Positions 27,810-39,315 of a DNA stretch of 64,000 nucleotides are shown here, piece after piece. Origin of the DNA: Candidatus Cardinium hertigii (GTDB lineage: Bacteria; Bacteroidota; Bacteroidia; Cytophagales; Amoebophilaceae); assembly GCF_003176915.1 (NCBI RefSeq), contig NZ_CP029619.1, forward strand, positions 1 through 64,000. Direction: 5' to 3'. Position 1 is the first letter of the stretch, and each line of letters opens with the position of its first letter. The notes below the pieces were generated by a model that did not search any database, was not told where the DNA came from, and worked only from the letters and a program-made list of their open reading frames with translations. Position numbers and translations under genes: made by a program.

Positions 27810-28250
27810 ATGTCTAAACCAGTTGTAGGTTATGTTAGGTTGCGGATCAAAGGTGGTTCCGCTAATCCTGCACCGCCTGTAGGTCCAGCTTTGGGTAGCA
27901 AGGGCATCAATATCATGGAGTTTTGTAAGCAATTTAATGCTAGAACCAAGGAAAAACAGGGGGAATTGTTACCGGTTGTTATTACCGTTTATCAAGATAA
28001 GACGTTTGATTTTATTGTTAAGACACCGCCTACTGTTGTTTCGATTATGCAGCTTGCAGAAGTGTCAAAAGGTTCCTCTGAACCAAATAGGCGGAAGGTA
28101 GCACGTATTAGTTGGGAGAAAATCCAACAAATTGCAGAAGGCAAGTTGCCCGACCTCAATACCTTAGATGTACATGCTGCCATGCGTATGGTCGCTGGGA
28201 CAGCAAGAAGTATGGGGATTACGGTAGAAGGTAATGCACCTTGGGCTTAG
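27810..28250 (+). CDS. rplK: 50S ribosomal protein L11
   Basis: 146 residues, normal L11 length. The N-terminal domain contains the conserved proline-rich stretch [22 protein letters not shown]. The C-terminal rRNA-binding domain ends [11 protein letters not shown]. It forms the base of the GTPase-associated centre with 23S rRNA. Followed 25 bases later by rplA. Confidence 0.99.
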   Translation: MSKPVVGYVRLRIKGGSANPAPPVGPALGSKGINIMEFCKQFNARTKEKQGELLPVVITVYQDKTFDFIVKTPPTVVSIMQLAEVSKGSSEPNRRKVARISWEKIQQIAEGKLPDLNTLDVHAAMRMVAGTARSMGITVEGNAPWA

Positions 28251-28275
28251 CATCATTCAGATATAGAATATAGAA

Positions 28276-28968
28276 ATGGGAAGGCAAAAGAATAAAAAAT
28301 GTCATACAGTTGTGCTCTCTAAAGAGATGCATCCGTTAAATAAAGTCGTCGAGTTGGTAAAACAAGCTACCTCGACCAAGTTTGATGCTTCTGTGGATGT
28401 TGCGATTCGTTTAGGCGTTGATCCAAAGAAATCGGATCAAGTGGTTAGGGGTAGCGTATCACTCCCACATGGGACCGGTAAGCCATGTCGTATTTTAGTG
28501 CTTTGTACAGCCGATAAAGAAGCAGAGGCAACAGAAGCAGGGGCAGATTATGTAGGGTTAGATACCTATATAGATAAGATAGCGCAGGGGTGGACAGGGG
28601 TAGATGTTATTATTACGATGCCTACTGTGATGGTTAAGTTGGGTAAGCTAGGTGCTGTATTAGGTCCCAGAGGATTAATGCCTAATCCTAAAGTGGGTAC
28701 GGTTACTATGGATGTTGCTGGGATGGTTAGAGAGATAAGAGCTGGAAAAATCAGTTTTAAGACCGATAAGTATGGCATTGTGCATAGCAGTGTAGGGCGT
28801 ATTTCTTTTCCAGTAGAAAAGATTGGAGAGAATATAGTGGAATTACTAAAAGCGGTTGTAAGATTGAAGCCTTCTACTTCAAAGGGACTTTATATCAATA
28901 GTATCAGTCTGTCTAGCACGATGAGCAAAGGTTTTTTTATAGATAGAAGTATAGCCATTGGACTTTAG
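28276..28968 (+). CDS. rplA: 50S ribosomal protein L1
   Basis: 230 residues with the family core [17 protein letters not shown], the hinge [29 protein letters not shown] near 115-143 and [23 protein letters not shown]1 forms the mobile stalk at the ribosomal E site and in many bacteria represses its own operon. Its stop is only four bases ahead of the rplJ ATG. Confidence 0.99.
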   Translation: MGRQKNKKCHTVVLSKEMHPLNKVVELVKQATSTKFDASVDVAIRLGVDPKKSDQVVRGSVSLPHGTGKPCRILVLCTADKEAEATEAGADYVGLDTYIDKIAQGWTGVDVIITMPTVMVKLGKLGAVLGPRGLMPNPKVGTVTMDVAGMVREIRAGKISFKTDKYGIVHSSVGRISFPVEKIGENIVELLKAVVRLKPSTSKGLYINSISLSSTMSKGFFIDRSIAIGL

Positions 28969-28972
28969 AAAA

Positions 28973-29512
28973 ATGAAACGTGCAGAAAAATTAACAGTTA
29001 TAGAGGATTTGGCAAACAAGTTTACTACGTATGATTGTTTCTATGTAGTGGACGCCATGGGGCTTACCGTAGCGCAAGTAAATAAATTTAGGAAAAGCTG
29101 TGCAGAACAAAAGTTGCTCTATCAAGTAGCTAAGAATACATTTATTCAGAAAGCATTGGAACGATCTGGTAAAGGAGAAACGCATGCACCTTTTTTCTCT
29201 AAAGTTTTGAGCGGTTTTTCTGGGATTTTGTTTGTCTCTGAGAAAGCAAGTACGCCTGCAAGAATGTTAAAAGATTTTTGGGTAGCAGAACGTTTGCATC
29301 GCCCTCTTCTTAAGGGAGCTTCTATTTATGGTGATTTGTTTATCGGGCCAGCGCATTTGGAGGCATTGCGTAACTTGAAGTCGAAGGTGGAGTTATTGGG
29401 TGATATAGTTGCCCTGCTCCAATCCCCTATGGCCAATGTAATGGCTGCACTCCAATCTGGAGAGAGGCGTTTAATGGGTGTAGTAGAAACTTTATCGAAA
29501 GCTTCCCTTTAA
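28973..29512 (+). CDS. rplJ: 50S ribosomal protein L10
   Basis: 179 residues from the ATG at 28973 (MKRAEKLTVIEDLANKF). The frame is open to a TTG at 28958, but that lies inside rplA and the ATG fits the family N-terminus. Conserved features are YDCFYVVDAMGLTVAQVNKFR and NTFIQKALE in the N-terminal rRNA-binding part, with the helix that carries L7/L12 dimers at the C-terminus. It forms the base of the ribosomal stalk. Confidence 0.96.
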   Translation: MKRAEKLTVIEDLANKFTTYDCFYVVDAMGLTVAQVNKFRKSCAEQKLLYQVAKNTFIQKALERSGKGETHAPFFSKVLSGFSGILFVSEKASTPARMLKDFWVAERLHRPLLKGASIYGDLFIGPAHLEALRNLKSKVELLGDIVALLQSPMANVMAALQSGERRLMGVVETLSKASL

Positions 29513-29570
29513 CCAAATGGATCTCTTTTGTGTATATATATCAATTATTTAATAAACACTTATAATAAAT

Positions 29571-29951
29571 ATGGCTGATTTAAAAGTTTTAGCGGAGCAG
29601 CTTGTTAATTTAACGGTTAAGCAGGCGAACGAGTTGTTCGATATTTTAAAACAGGAACACGGCATTGAGCCAGCAGCAGCAGCTCCTGTGGTTATGGCAG
29701 CAGCCCCTGCTGCGACAGGTGGAGAAGCTGCACCAGAACAAACAGCCTTTGATGTAGTTTTGAAGTCAGCAGGAAGCAGTAAGTTAGCTGTGGTAAAACG
29801 GGTTAGAGAGCTTACAGGGTTAGCTTTAACAGAAGCTAAAGGAATGGTTGATAAAGCCCCTGTTACGTTAAAAGAAAAATTAACGAAAGAGGAAGCAGAT
29901 ACCATGAAACAAAAGCTGGAAGAAGAAGGGGCAGAGGTAGAGCTAAAATAA
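29571..29951 (+). CDS. rplL: 50S ribosomal protein L7/L12
   Basis: 126 residues. N-terminal dimerisation helices ([20 protein letters not shown]), an Ala-rich flexible hinge at 36-60, and a C-terminal factor-binding domain with [21 protein letters not shown] and [17 protein letters not shown]. Present as multiple dimers on L10. The 215-base gap to rpoB holds only a weak hairpin (29957-29973), a possible attenuator that I do not insist on. Confidence 0.98.
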   Translation: MADLKVLAEQLVNLTVKQANELFDILKQEHGIEPAAAAPVVMAAAPAATGGEAAPEQTAFDVVLKSAGSSKLAVVKRVRELTGLALTEAKGMVDKAPVTLKEKLTKEEADTMKQKLEEEGAEVELK

Positions 29952-30166
29952 ATATAAAAGCAATATCTGCTTTACTGTTAGGATAAGGAAGATAAGTTAT
30001 AGGGAGTTTTGGCTCTAAAACCTCTATATATGCTAGTTAAAGTGGCTGAGAAATGGACATTAGTTTCAGCTTATTAAGCATTTTACACTGTTGCATGCAT
30101 ATTACATGTGGGAATGTGTGTCTTGCTTCTTTTTAATGCATAAAACTATAAACGGATAGTACCTTC

Positions 30167-33100
30167 GTGAAAAACAATCAACCTAACAAAGAACGCCACA
30201 GCAATAGTTCAGATAGCTTTAGTAGTTGTACTAGTTTGCTTGATATCCAATTAAAATCTTTTAAAGATTTTTTCCAGTTGGGTGTTACTCCAGAAAATAG
30301 AATGCGTGAAGGGCTCTATAAAGCTTTTATGGAGCACTTCCCCATTGAAGATCCCAAGCATAATTGCACCTTAGAATTTATCAATTATACCATAGATCCT
30401 CCCCAATATGCGCCTCGGGAATGTATTGAGCGTGGTTTAACCTATGATGTACCGTTGAAAGTCAAATTGCGTTTGATACAGCAAGATGACCAAACAGGTA
30501 AATATGAGGGAGTTGAGCAAGAAGTCTTTCTAGGCAATATCCCTTATATGACGGAGCAAGGGTCTTTTATTTTAAATGGTATAGAGCGTGTAGTAGTTTC
30601 TCAGGTACATAAATCATCTGGTATTTTCTTTTTTGAAAACAAGCATCTTAGCGGATCAAATATTTACTCTGCTAAGGTAGTACCTGCCAAAGGTGTTTGG
30701 ATTGAATTTACGGTTGACGTCAATGGTGTAATGTATATCTATGTAGATAGGAAAAAGAAAATTCCTATTACGACCATGCTGCGTGCGATAGGCTATGGTA
30801 GTGATAAAGAGCTCCTTAACCTATTTGACCTGGCAGAAGAAGTAGAGGCAACGCAACCCATACTAGCGCAACATATGGGACGCAAGCTAGCTGCTCGTAT
30901 TGTAAAGCGCAACGTAGAAGATATTATAGATGAGGAAACAGGTGAGGTAGTAGCATGGACCAGCTATGCAGTTATTGCAGAACGGAATACTCCATTGGAT
31001 GAGGACGCTATAGAAATTATATTGGCTTCAGGTGTAGATACGGTTATGCTGCATAAGTTAGATACAACTTGTGCTGATTATAGTGCAGTGTACAATGCCT
31101 TTAGTAAGGATCCAGCCAATGACACAAGGGAAGCCATCCAGCATATTTACCGTCAGTTACGAGATTCAGAAGCGCCAGATGAGCAAACAGCACGTGAAAC
31201 CGTAGAAGCACTGCTTTTTAGCAGCAAGCGTTATACGTTAGGTAGTGTAGGCCGCTATAGGATCAATAAAAAATTGAACTTGGATATTCCTTTAAAAACG
31301 GCTGTTTTAACACAGGAAGATATTATACATATTATTCATTATCTTATTAAAATAGTGAATGGTACAGCTTCAGTAGATGATATTGATCATCTAAGCAACC
31401 GTCGTGTGCGTTCTGTTGGAGAACAATTGGCTACCCAATTTAGCGTAGGGCTTGCGCGATTGGCTAGGGCTGTTCGAGAAAAAATTAATGTACGGGAAGC
31501 GGAAACTTTTAAGCCAGTAGATCTAATTAATGCCCGGACACTTTCTTCTATCATCAATGCTTTCTTTGGCATTAATCCTCTTTCTCAATTAATTGATCAG
31601 GTAAATCCCTTAGCCGAGATTACCCATAAGCGTCGGGTATCTGCATTAGGTCCTGGTGGGCTTTCTAGAGATCGTGCTGGTTTTGAGGTTCGGGATGTCC
31701 ATTATTCCCACTATGGTCGGTTGTGCACCATTGAAACGCCAGAAGGAATGAATATTGGATTGATTTCTTCTCTTTGTATGTATGCGCGGGTGAATAGCAT
31801 GGGATTTATTGAAACGCCCTATAGGCAAGTACATAATGGGCAGGTATTGTTAGATAGTCCCATTTGTTACCTCAGTGCTTCGGAAGAAGAAAAAGCTAAT
31901 TTTGCGCCAGCCAGTGTGCGTTTAGATGCTGACGGTAGAATTTTAGATGAGCGGGTCAAGGTACGTAGCGCAGATGAATATCCGCTTGTTAAGCCAGAGC
32001 AGGTGCATTATATGGATATTGCTAGTAGTCAGATTGCTTCGGTTGCCGCTTCCCTGATCCCTTTTTTGGAGCACAATGATGCCAGTCGTGCTTTGATGGG
32101 TTCCAATATGCAGCGGCAAGCGGTTCCTTTGGTTAAGCCAGATAGGCCCATTGTCGGAACAGGTGTAGAAAAAAGAGTTGCGGAAGAGTTCAAGGGGTTA
32201 CCCACTGCTGAGGGGAATGGAAGGGTAACCTATGTAGACGGAAGAAAAATTATCATTACCTATGATCGCTCTGAAGAAGAAGCGCTGGTTGCGTTTGACG
32301 CGGCTTCTGTAACCTATCCTATTGACAAATTTAGAGGTACCAATCGCAATACCTGTATCAACCTATCTCCGCTTGTTTCTAAAGGGGATGCTGTAGTGAA
32401 AGGACAGCTGCTTTGCGAGGGGTATGCTACTCAGAAAGGGGAATTGGCATTGGGAAAACATTTAAAAGTTGCTTTCCTTTCTTGGAAGGGTTATACGTTT
32501 GAGGATGGTATTGTGCTTTCTGAACGGGTAGTACAGGATGATCTCTTTACTTCTATTCATATCAAAGAATTTGTCTTAGAAGTAAAAGATACTAAGTTTG
32601 GTGCGGAGGAATTAACCAACGAGATTCCCAATGTTAGCGAAGCTGTTATTAGTAAATTAGACAGCAATGGTATTGTTAGAATAGGAACTGAAGTTAAGGA
32701 AGGCGATATATTGATTGGCAAAATTACGCCTAAAGGGGAGATAGATGTTACGCCGGAAGCAAGATTATTAAAAGCTATTTTTGGTGATAAAGCAGGAGAT
32801 GTTAAGAATACCTCCTTACAAGTTCCTCCTGGGATGGAGGGGATGGTTATAGATACCAAACTATTTTCTGGTCCTGCCAAGGATAAGGAAAGCAAGCTAA
32901 AAGTAAAAAAAGAGCTAGAATTATTAAAAAAAGCACATGCTAGGGAGCTGTTGAAATTAAGGGAATTAATTATTACCAAGTTATCAACGCTTTTAGACGG
33001 TATGGTGACGGATGGTATCTACCATCAATTTGGGGATATAATCATTGAGCCAGGCAGTAAGTTTAGCAGTCAAGTAATTAGTGAAAAGCTCTTTCCTAAA

Positions 33101-34042
33101 AAAAATATTTATCAGGATGAATCCCTTTACAATGTTCCAGAGGAAAGCCATTTCATTGGTGATTTACTACTAGATAATTGGACAAAGGATGATCGTAAAA
33201 ATGTGCTTATCCAACGCATTATAGAAGGCTATAGTAAAAAGCGTAGGCGTTACATAGTACGTTTTAAGCGTGAAAAATTTGCATTAGAAGCAGGGGATGG
33301 GTTGCCCAAGGGAGTAGTGCAGGTAGTTAAAGTTTATATTGCAGAAAAAAGAAAAATTAAGGTAGGGGATAAAATGTCTGGAAGACATGGTAATAAGGGC
33401 ATTGTGTGTAAGATTGTTCCGCAAGAAGATATGCCATTCCTAGCAGACGGGGTGCCTGTAGATGTGGTATTGAGTCCGCTTGCGTTGCCTTCTCGTATGA
33501 ATTTAGGCCAGCTATATGAAGCCGTTTTAGGATGGGCTGGTTATACATTAGATAGGCGTTATTCCAATCCTATTTTTGAAGGTATGCCGTTAGAGCAAAT
33601 CTCAGCGGAATTGGAGCGTGCAGGGTTACCTGCTTTTGGTAAGACAGCCGTTTATGATGGCGGAACGGGGCTTCTATTCGAGCATAAGGTTACCGTTGGG
33701 GTAGTGTATTTGTTGAAGCTTGCCCATTTGGTAGATGATAAGATGCATGCACGTTCTACCGGTCCTTACTCTTTGATAACACAGCAGCCATTAGGGGGGA
33801 AATCCCAATTTGGGGGGCAGCGGTTTGGAGAAATGGAAGTTTGGGCATTGGAGGCGTATGGTGCGGCTTATACTTTACAAGAAATGCTTAATACCAAGTC
33901 AGATGATGTAGTGGGCAGATCTAAGGCCTATGAGGCAATTGTAAAAGGAAATAATATCCCTAAGCCAAATTTGTCGGAATCATTCAATGTATTGATTCAC
34001 GAGTTAAGAGGATTGGGTCTTGAAATCACGCTGGTACCGTAG
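30167..34042 (+). CDS. rpoB: DNA-directed RNA polymerase subunit beta
   Basis: 1,291 residues, starting at a GTG that is followed by MKNN-like KNNQPNKE and then TSLLDIQLKSFKDFFQLG, the standard N-terminal region of Bacteroidota RpoB. The rifampicin pocket region is intact (LSQLIDQVNPLAEITHKRRVSALGPGGLSRDRAG, with S, D and H positions as in sensitive enzymes). The catalytic-core segment KVGDKMSGRHGNKGIV and the C-terminal GGKSQFGGQRFGEMEVWALEAYGAA are also intact. Core enzyme subunit, followed 68 bases later by rpoC. Confidence 0.99.
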   Translation: MKNNQPNKERHSNSSDSFSSCTSLLDIQLKSFKDFFQLGVTPENRMREGLYKAFMEHFPIEDPKHNCTLEFINYTIDPPQYAPRECIERGLTYDVPLKVKLRLIQQDDQTGKYEGVEQEVFLGNIPYMTEQGSFILNGIERVVVSQVHKSSGIFFFENKHLSGSNIYSAKVVPAKGVWIEFTVDVNGVMYIYVDRKKKIPITTMLRAIGYGSDKELLNLFDLAEEVEATQPILAQHMGRKLAARIVKRNVEDIIDEETGEVVAWTSYAVIAERNTPLDEDAIEIILASGVDTVMLHKLDTTCADYSAVYNAFSKDPANDTREAIQHIYRQLRDSEAPDEQTARETVEALLFSSKRYTLGSVGRYRINKKLNLDIPLKTAVLTQEDIIHIIHYLIKIVNGTASVDDIDHLSNRRVRSVGEQLATQFSVGLARLARAVREKINVREAETFKPVDLINARTLSSIINAFFGINPLSQLIDQVNPLAEITHKRRVSALGPGGLSRDRAGFEVRDVHYSHYGRLCTIETPEGMNIGLISSLCMYARVNSMGFIETPYRQVHNGQVLLDSPICYLSASEEEKANFAPASVRLDADGRILDERVKVRSADEYPLVKPEQVHYMDIASSQIASVAASLIPFLEHNDASRALMGSNMQRQAVPLVKPDRPIVGTGVEKRVAEEFKGLPTAEGNGRVTYVDGRKIIITYDRSEEEALVAFDAASVTYPIDKFRGTNRNTCINLSPLVSKGDAVVKGQLLCEGYATQKGELALGKHLKVAFLSWKGYTFEDGIVLSERVVQDDLFTSIHIKEFVLEVKDTKFGAEELTNEIPNVSEAVISKLDSNGIVRIGTEVKEGDILIGKITPKGEIDVTPEARLLKAIFGDKAGDVKNTSLQVPPGMEGMVIDTKLFSGPAKDKESKLKVKKELELLKKAHARELLKLRELIITKLSTLLDGMVTDGIYHQFGDIIIEPGSKFSSQVISEKLFPKKNIYQDESLYNVPEESHFIGDLLLDNWTKDDRKNVLIQRIIEGYSKKRRRYIVRFKREKFALEAGDGLPKGVVQVVKVYIAEKRKIKVGDKMSGRHGNKGIVCKIVPQEDMPFLADGVPVDVVLSPLALPSRMNLGQLYEAVLGWAGYTLDRRYSNPIFEGMPLEQISAELERAGLPAFGKTAVYDGGTGLLFEHKVTVGVVYLLKLAHLVDDKMHARSTGPYSLITQQPLGGKSQFGGQRFGEMEVWALEAYGAAYTLQEMLNTKSDDVVGRSKAYEAIVKGNNIPKPNLSESFNVLIHELRGLGLEITLVP

Positions 34043-34110
34043 TAATCGTATGGAATAGTGTACGTATTATACGGATTATCCAGTGATTATGCTATCTGTT
34101 TAGACAAGGT

Positions 34111-37100
34111 ATGAAATTTAGAAGAAACAAGCTGTATAGCACTGAGTTTTCTGGTATTGTGGCAAGCCTAGCTTCTCCAGAAGTAATTCTTTCACGTTCC
34201 TCTGGGGAAGTAATGTTGCCAGAAACTATTAATTATAGAACTTACAAACCAGAAACAAAGGGATTATTTTGTGAACGTATATTTGGTCCTGTAAAAGATT
34301 GGGAGTGTCATTGCGGAAAATACAAAGGCATCCGTTATAAAAGCATTGTATGCGATAGATGTGGGGTTGAAATTACAGAAAAAAAGCAACGAAGAGAGCG
34401 AGTAGGACATATTGAATTGGTCGTTCCTGTAGTTCATATTTGGTATTTTAGGGTACTGCCTAGTAAAATTAGCTACTTATTAGGCATTCCTACTAAAAAA
34501 GTAGAGCAAATTATATACTACGAACGGTACGTAGTTGTTCAGCCAGGTATTAAGGAAGTAGATGGCATAGAGGCTATGGCTCTTCTATCTGAGGAAGAAT
34601 ATCTGGCTATTTTAGAGCAGTTGCCTCCAGAAAATCAATTGTTGAGCCCTTCAGATCCCAATAAGTTTATCGCTCAAATTGGCGCAGAAGCTATTGAATC
34701 TGTTCTTAAAAGAATTGATCTCAAGAAGCTTTCTATTGAATTAAGGAAGCAATTGTTGACAGATACCTCTCAGCAGCGTCGTTTGGAGGTAGTTAAAAGG
34801 TTAAAAATTGTAGAAGGGTTCAGAGATCCCAACAGAAAAGTTGAGAACCGTCCGGAGTGGATGGTAATGCGTATATTGCCTGTTATTCCCCCTGAACTGC
34901 GTCCACTTTTTTCATTAGGCGGAGGTAAATTTGCCACTTCTGATTTAAATGATTTATATAGACGGGTTATTATTAGAAATAACAGGTTAAAGCGATTATT
35001 AGACATTAAGGCCCCTCAGATCATCATACGCAATGAAATGCGTATGTTACAAGAAGCCGTTGATTCTTTATTTGATAACTCCCGAAAGGTCAATTCAGTG
35101 GCTTCAGAAGGTATTCGGCCATTGAAATCCCTTTCAGATATGTTGAAAGGGAAGCAAGGCCGTTTTAGGCAAAACTTATTAGGAAAGCGTGTAGACTATT
35201 CTGGTCGATCTGTTATTGTGGTGGGGCCTGAATTAATGCTACATGAATGTGGTTTGCCGAAAGAAATGGCTTTAGAGCTATTTATGCCTTTTGTCATACG
35301 TAGGCTTATAGAGCGCGGTGTAGCGGAAACAGTAAAAGTAGCTAAAAGGCTAATTGAAGAGAAAAATGCGGTTGTTTGGGATGTGTTAGAATATGCTTTG
35401 CAAGGTCATCCCGTACTGCTGAATCGTGCCCCTACCTTGCACCGATTAGGGATACAGGCTTTTCAACCTAAACTTATTGAAGGCAAATCGATTCAATTGC
35501 ATCCTTTGGTTTGTACAGCTTTTAATGCTGACTTTGATGGGGATCAGATGGCCATTCATGTTCCGCTTGGGCAGGAAGCTATTGCAGAGGCTACGTTACT
35601 GATGCTCGCTCCTTTTAATGTGTTGAATCCTTCTAATGGCGTACCCATTACTATTCCATCACGTGATATGATCTTGGGGTTGCACTATTTAACGAAAGGG
35701 AAGCGAAGCACGTCTGATGATAGCGTATTAGGGGAAGGGATGTGTTTTTATGCGCCTCAAGAGGTATTAATTGCGTTTGCGCATGAAAAAGTATCCAAGC
35801 ATGCCTATATAAAGCTGCTCCTACGTAAAAAGAATGCAATAGGCGAAGAGGAACGGCTATACATTGAAACTACGGTTGGACGTGTGTTGTTTAATGAATA
35901 TTGTCCAGAAGGCATGGCCTTCATCAATGAAACGCTTAATGTAAGAAACATGCAAGGTATCGTAGTAGATATGTATGCCCAGTTTGGTACGGTAGCTACT
36001 GTAACTTTTCTAGATAACATTAAGAAATTAGGCTTTGAAAGTGCCTTCCAGGCAGGCATGTCCATTGGGTTGGATGATGTGAAAGTACCTGCTACTAAAA
36101 GCCAGCTTATTGAACAAGCCACTGCAGAGATAGAGGCGATTTCGAATAATTACATGCTGGGATTGATTACAGATAATGAAAGATATAATCAGGTCATTGA
36201 TGTGTGGACAAGGGCCAATACACGCATTACCCATCAATTAATGGAACAATTAGAGGCAGATCAAGATTCTTTTAATTCGGTCTATATGATGATGGTGTCT
36301 GGTGCCAGAGGTTCTCGAGAGCAGGTTCGTCAGTTAGGGGGAATGAAGGGTTTGATTACCAGGCCTAAGAAAAGTGCACAAGGTGCAGTAGGCGAAATTA
36401 TTGAAGATCCTATTATTTCTAACTTTCAAGAAGGGTTGAATGTGATTGAGTATTTTATTGCTACGCATGGTGCTCGAAAGGGGCTAGCGGATACGGCCTT
36501 AAAAACAGCAGATGCAGGTTATTTAACCAGAAGGTTAGTAGATGTAGCGCAGGATTTAACTGTTATTTTGGAAGATTGTGGTACGCTTAAAGGGGTTCGT
36601 GTACAGGCTGTAAAGGTTGAGAATCGAGTAGTTGAATCCCTCTCAGAACGGATTCTTGGACGTGTAGTAGCAGAGGATGTATTCAATCCTAAAACAGGGA
36701 AATTATTGATTCAGAGTGGGAGTGAAATCGATGAACAAATTGTGGCTAGCATAGAAGCGGCAGGCCTAGAAGAAATGTTCATACGTTCCGTATTAACTTG
36801 TGATTTATCGCAAGGGGTTTGTGTAAAGTGTTATGGCAGAAATTTAGCGACCTGTAATATGGTATCTATAGGGGAAGCGGTAGGTGTTATTGCTGCGCAA
36901 TCCATTGGGCAGCCTGGTACGCAGCTTACCATGCGTACTTTCCATGTGGGAGGTATTGCTTCTAATATAGCAGTGGACGCCAAGGTTAAAGCAAAGTACG
37001 CGGGTATGGTATCTTTTGAGGATTTAATTACTACTACTTATTTGGATCAAGATGGGGAAGAAGTTGAGGTAGTAATGAGCCGTTCTGCTGAGTTGCAAAT

Positions 37101-38382
37101 CCTAGAATCTGCTTCAAAAAAAATCTTAATAAGTACCCACGTACCTTATGGGGCCTATCTTAAAGTAAAAGATAAGGCATCTGTCATTTATGATCAGGAG
37201 CTTTATCATTGGGATCCCTATAATGTAGTGGTGCTGGCTACGCAGGAAGGAACGGTTAAGTTTTTGGATCTTGAAGAAGGCATTACCTATCAAGAAGAGT
37301 TTGATGAACAGACTGGTCGTAAGGCAAAGGTAATGATTGAATCCAGGGATAAGTCTAAACAACCAGGGGTTGCACTATGTGATAAAAAAGGCAAGCCTGT
37401 AGCTACCTATACACTTCCTGTTAAAGCACAAATTACAGTAGAAATAGGGGATGTAGTTCAAAAAGGAGAAGTGCTAGCCAAAGTTCCTCGTATTATCAAC
37501 CAAACACGTGACATTACAGGTGGTTTACCCCGTGTGGTGGAACTCTTTGAAGCTAGAAGGCCAGCAAATACAGCTGTAATCAGTGAGTTAAGTGGGATCG
37601 TTTCTTATGGTGGTATTAAAAGAGGAAACAGGGAAATTTTTATCGAGTCTAAAGAAGGGGTACGGGCTAAATATATGATTCCTTTATCCAAGCACATTTT
37701 GGTACAAGATAATGATTATGTAAAGGTAGGGGAAGTTATTACAGATGGCTCAGTAGCTGTTGCGGACCTTTTAGCTACGAAGGGACCGTTAGTGGCACAA
37801 GAATTTATTCTTAATGAACTACAAAGTGTATATCGCCTACAGGGAGAAAAGATCAATAATAAACATATTGAAATCATCATTAAGCAGATGATGCGTAAGG
37901 TAGAGGTAATTGATCCAGGTGATACGAACTTATTGCATGGACAAATGCTTGATAAAGCCCAATTTTTAGAAGAGAATAATCGTATTTATGATAAGTGTAT
38001 TGTTGAAGCGGTAGGCGGGTCTACCCTGTTTGAATTGGGACAATTTGTACCTAAGCATAGGTTAATTCAAGAAAATGAACAGCTTCAGCAAAAAGGGTTG
38101 GACCCTGTTCAGGTAAGATCAGCAGAGATGGCTATTGCACAACCAAAATTGCAAGGTATTACACAAGCTTCTTTGGCTACGCAAAGTTTCTTATCTGCGG
38201 CTTCTTTCCAGGAAACTTCCAAAGTGTTAAGTGATGCGGCTGTTAGTGCTAAGTACGATAGCCTCAAAGGATTAAAAGAAAATATTATTGTGGGCCATTT
38301 GATTCCTGCTGGAACAGGTATACGCAAGTATGAAAAATTAATGGTAAACTCCAAACGGGAATACGATGCAGCAGTAAGTTAA
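34111..38382 (+). CDS. rpoC: DNA-directed RNA polymerase subunit beta'
   Basis: 1,423 residues. The N-terminal zinc ribbon is intact ([22 protein letters not shown] near 68-90). The clamp and lid regions follow with [20 protein letters not shown]. The catalytic loop [15 protein letters not shown] carries the three Asp residues that bind Mg (near 473). The bridge helix and trigger loop follow ([36 protein letters not shown]). The second zinc site [16 protein letters not shown] is present. It ends the operon, ahead of a hairpin at 38446. Confidence 0.99.
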   Translation: MKFRRNKLYSTEFSGIVASLASPEVILSRSSGEVMLPETINYRTYKPETKGLFCERIFGPVKDWECHCGKYKGIRYKSIVCDRCGVEITEKKQRRERVGHIELVVPVVHIWYFRVLPSKISYLLGIPTKKVEQIIYYERYVVVQPGIKEVDGIEAMALLSEEEYLAILEQLPPENQLLSPSDPNKFIAQIGAEAIESVLKRIDLKKLSIELRKQLLTDTSQQRRLEVVKRLKIVEGFRDPNRKVENRPEWMVMRILPVIPPELRPLFSLGGGKFATSDLNDLYRRVIIRNNRLKRLLDIKAPQIIIRNEMRMLQEAVDSLFDNSRKVNSVASEGIRPLKSLSDMLKGKQGRFRQNLLGKRVDYSGRSVIVVGPELMLHECGLPKEMALELFMPFVIRRLIERGVAETVKVAKRLIEEKNAVVWDVLEYALQGHPVLLNRAPTLHRLGIQAFQPKLIEGKSIQLHPLVCTAFNADFDGDQMAIHVPLGQEAIAEATLLMLAPFNVLNPSNGVPITIPSRDMILGLHYLTKGKRSTSDDSVLGEGMCFYAPQEVLIAFAHEKVSKHAYIKLLLRKKNAIGEEERLYIETTVGRVLFNEYCPEGMAFINETLNVRNMQGIVVDMYAQFGTVATVTFLDNIKKLGFESAFQAGMSIGLDDVKVPATKSQLIEQATAEIEAISNNYMLGLITDNERYNQVIDVWTRANTRITHQLMEQLEADQDSFNSVYMMMVSGARGSREQVRQLGGMKGLITRPKKSAQGAVGEIIEDPIISNFQEGLNVIEYFIATHGARKGLADTALKTADAGYLTRRLVDVAQDLTVILEDCGTLKGVRVQAVKVENRVVESLSERILGRVVAEDVFNPKTGKLLIQSGSEIDEQIVASIEAAGLEEMFIRSVLTCDLSQGVCVKCYGRNLATCNMVSIGEAVGVIAAQSIGQPGTQLTMRTFHVGGIASNIAVDAKVKAKYAGMVSFEDLITTTYLDQDGEEVEVVMSRSAELQILESASKKILISTHVPYGAYLKVKDKASVIYDQELYHWDPYNVVVLATQEGTVKFLDLEEGITYQEEFDEQTGRKAKVMIESRDKSKQPGVALCDKKGKPVATYTLPVKAQITVEIGDVVQKGEVLAKVPRIINQTRDITGGLPRVVELFEARRPANTAVISELSGIVSYGGIKRGNREIFIESKEGVRAKYMIPLSKHILVQDNDYVKVGEVITDGSVAVADLLATKGPLVAQEFILNELQSVYRLQGEKINNKHIEIIIKQMMRKVEVIDPGDTNLLHGQMLDKAQFLEENNRIYDKCIVEAVGGSTLFELGQFVPKHRLIQENEQLQQKGLDPVQVRSAEMAIAQPKLQGITQASLATQSFLSAASFQETSKVLSDAAVSAKYDSLKGLKENIIVGHLIPAGTGIRKYEKLMVNSKREYDAAVS

Positions 38383-38445
38383 TTCGGTTAGCAGCAGGTG
38401 TATGCTTACATAGGGAGCTTGTCTTCAGCAGAAAAATATAAACAA

Positions 38446-38471
38446 GGGATCTCGCCTTAAAAAGAGATCCC
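38446..38471. terminator. Hairpin between convergent rpoC and mlaF
   Basis: GGGATCTC (38446-38453) and GAGATCCC (38464-38471) form a perfect 8-bp stem with a ten-base loop. It lies in the 170-base gap between two convergent genes and could terminate transcription from both sides, although a T-tract is weak on either strand. Confidence 0.7.
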
Positions 38472-38553
38472 ACCTTTGCGCTATCCCTGTAACAACCGCG
38501 CATCTCACTACGGAAAAGGGACAAAGCGCATGCTCAGCTAATGGAAAGCTGTT

Positions 38554-39306
38554 CTACATGGAAGAGCAAAGAAACGTTTTAAATTTTCCAACAAATAAAA
38601 AGTTCTGCAACGAAATTACATCGGTATGTAAAATAGCCTTGGAGCTACCTTCCCATGTTTTTTTAGCCTGATGTAGGAATAGGATAAAATCCCCTAAGGA
38701 GAGGATCGTATTCATATCGTGCGTTACCACTACGGTAGTTGTTCGATAGGTATAGGTAATTTCAGCAATTAGTTCATCAATTTTCAATGCCGTTTGAGGA
38801 TCTAGACCTGAGTTAGGTTCGTCGCAAAACAAATATTTAGGGTGGGTAACAATAGCTCTAGCTATACCCGCCCTTTTTTTCATACCACCACTTAATTCAT
38901 TGGGCATTTTACGTTGGACATCTGCTAATCCTACCTGTTCTAAGCATTCGTTAACCCGATCTTTTTTTTCAGCTAATGGCATATCGGTCAATGCATCTAG
39001 TGGGAAGCGAACATTCTCTTCTATAGTTTGCGAATCAAATAAAGCCCCCCCTTGAAAAAGCATGCCAATTTCTCTTCTTATTTCAGTTTGCAACGGCTTA
39101 GATCCATAAATAAGGTCCCGATTATCAAAAAGAGCCTGTCCTTGATCTGGCATCAACAAGCCAACCAAGCATTTGACCAGTAAACTTTTCCCCGATCCAC
39201 TAGCACCTATTATTAGGCTCATTTGTCCAGCTTGGAAATGGCCACTAATATGGTCTAAGATAATTTTATTATTAAAAGATTTAGAGATGTTTTCAAAAGA
39301 AATCAT
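38554..39306 (-). CDS. mlaF: ABC transporter ATPase, MlaF type
   Basis: ATP-binding subunit of a lipid-transport ABC system of the Mla/Ttg2 kind. 250 residues with Walker A GASGSGKSLLVK near 36, Q-loop MLFQGGALFDSQTIEENV (the GALFDS variant is typical of MlaF), signature LSGGMKKRAGIARAI and Walker B YLFCDEPNSGLDP. It follows the permease gene by nine bases, as in other Bacteroidota. It would power phospholipid movement between inner and outer membranes. No mlaD-type substrate-binding gene is adjacent. Confidence 0.92.
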   Translation of the reverse strand: MISFENISKSFNNKIILDHISGHFQAGQMSLIIGASGSGKSLLVKCLVGLLMPDQGQALFDNRDLIYGSKPLQTEIRREIGMLFQGGALFDSQTIEENVRFPLDALTDMPLAEKKDRVNECLEQVGLADVQRKMPNELSGGMKKRAGIARAIVTHPKYLFCDEPNSGLDPQTALKIDELIAEITYTYRTTTVVVTHDMNTILSLGDFILFLHQAKKTWEGSSKAILHTDVISLQNFLFVGKFKTFLCSSM

Positions 39307-39315
39307 ACCAACGAT

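Noticed and set aside
29957-29973. Attenuator hairpin between rplL and rpoB
   Set aside because: Only a six-base A/T-rich stem without a T-tract; too weak to call, though the position would be sensible.
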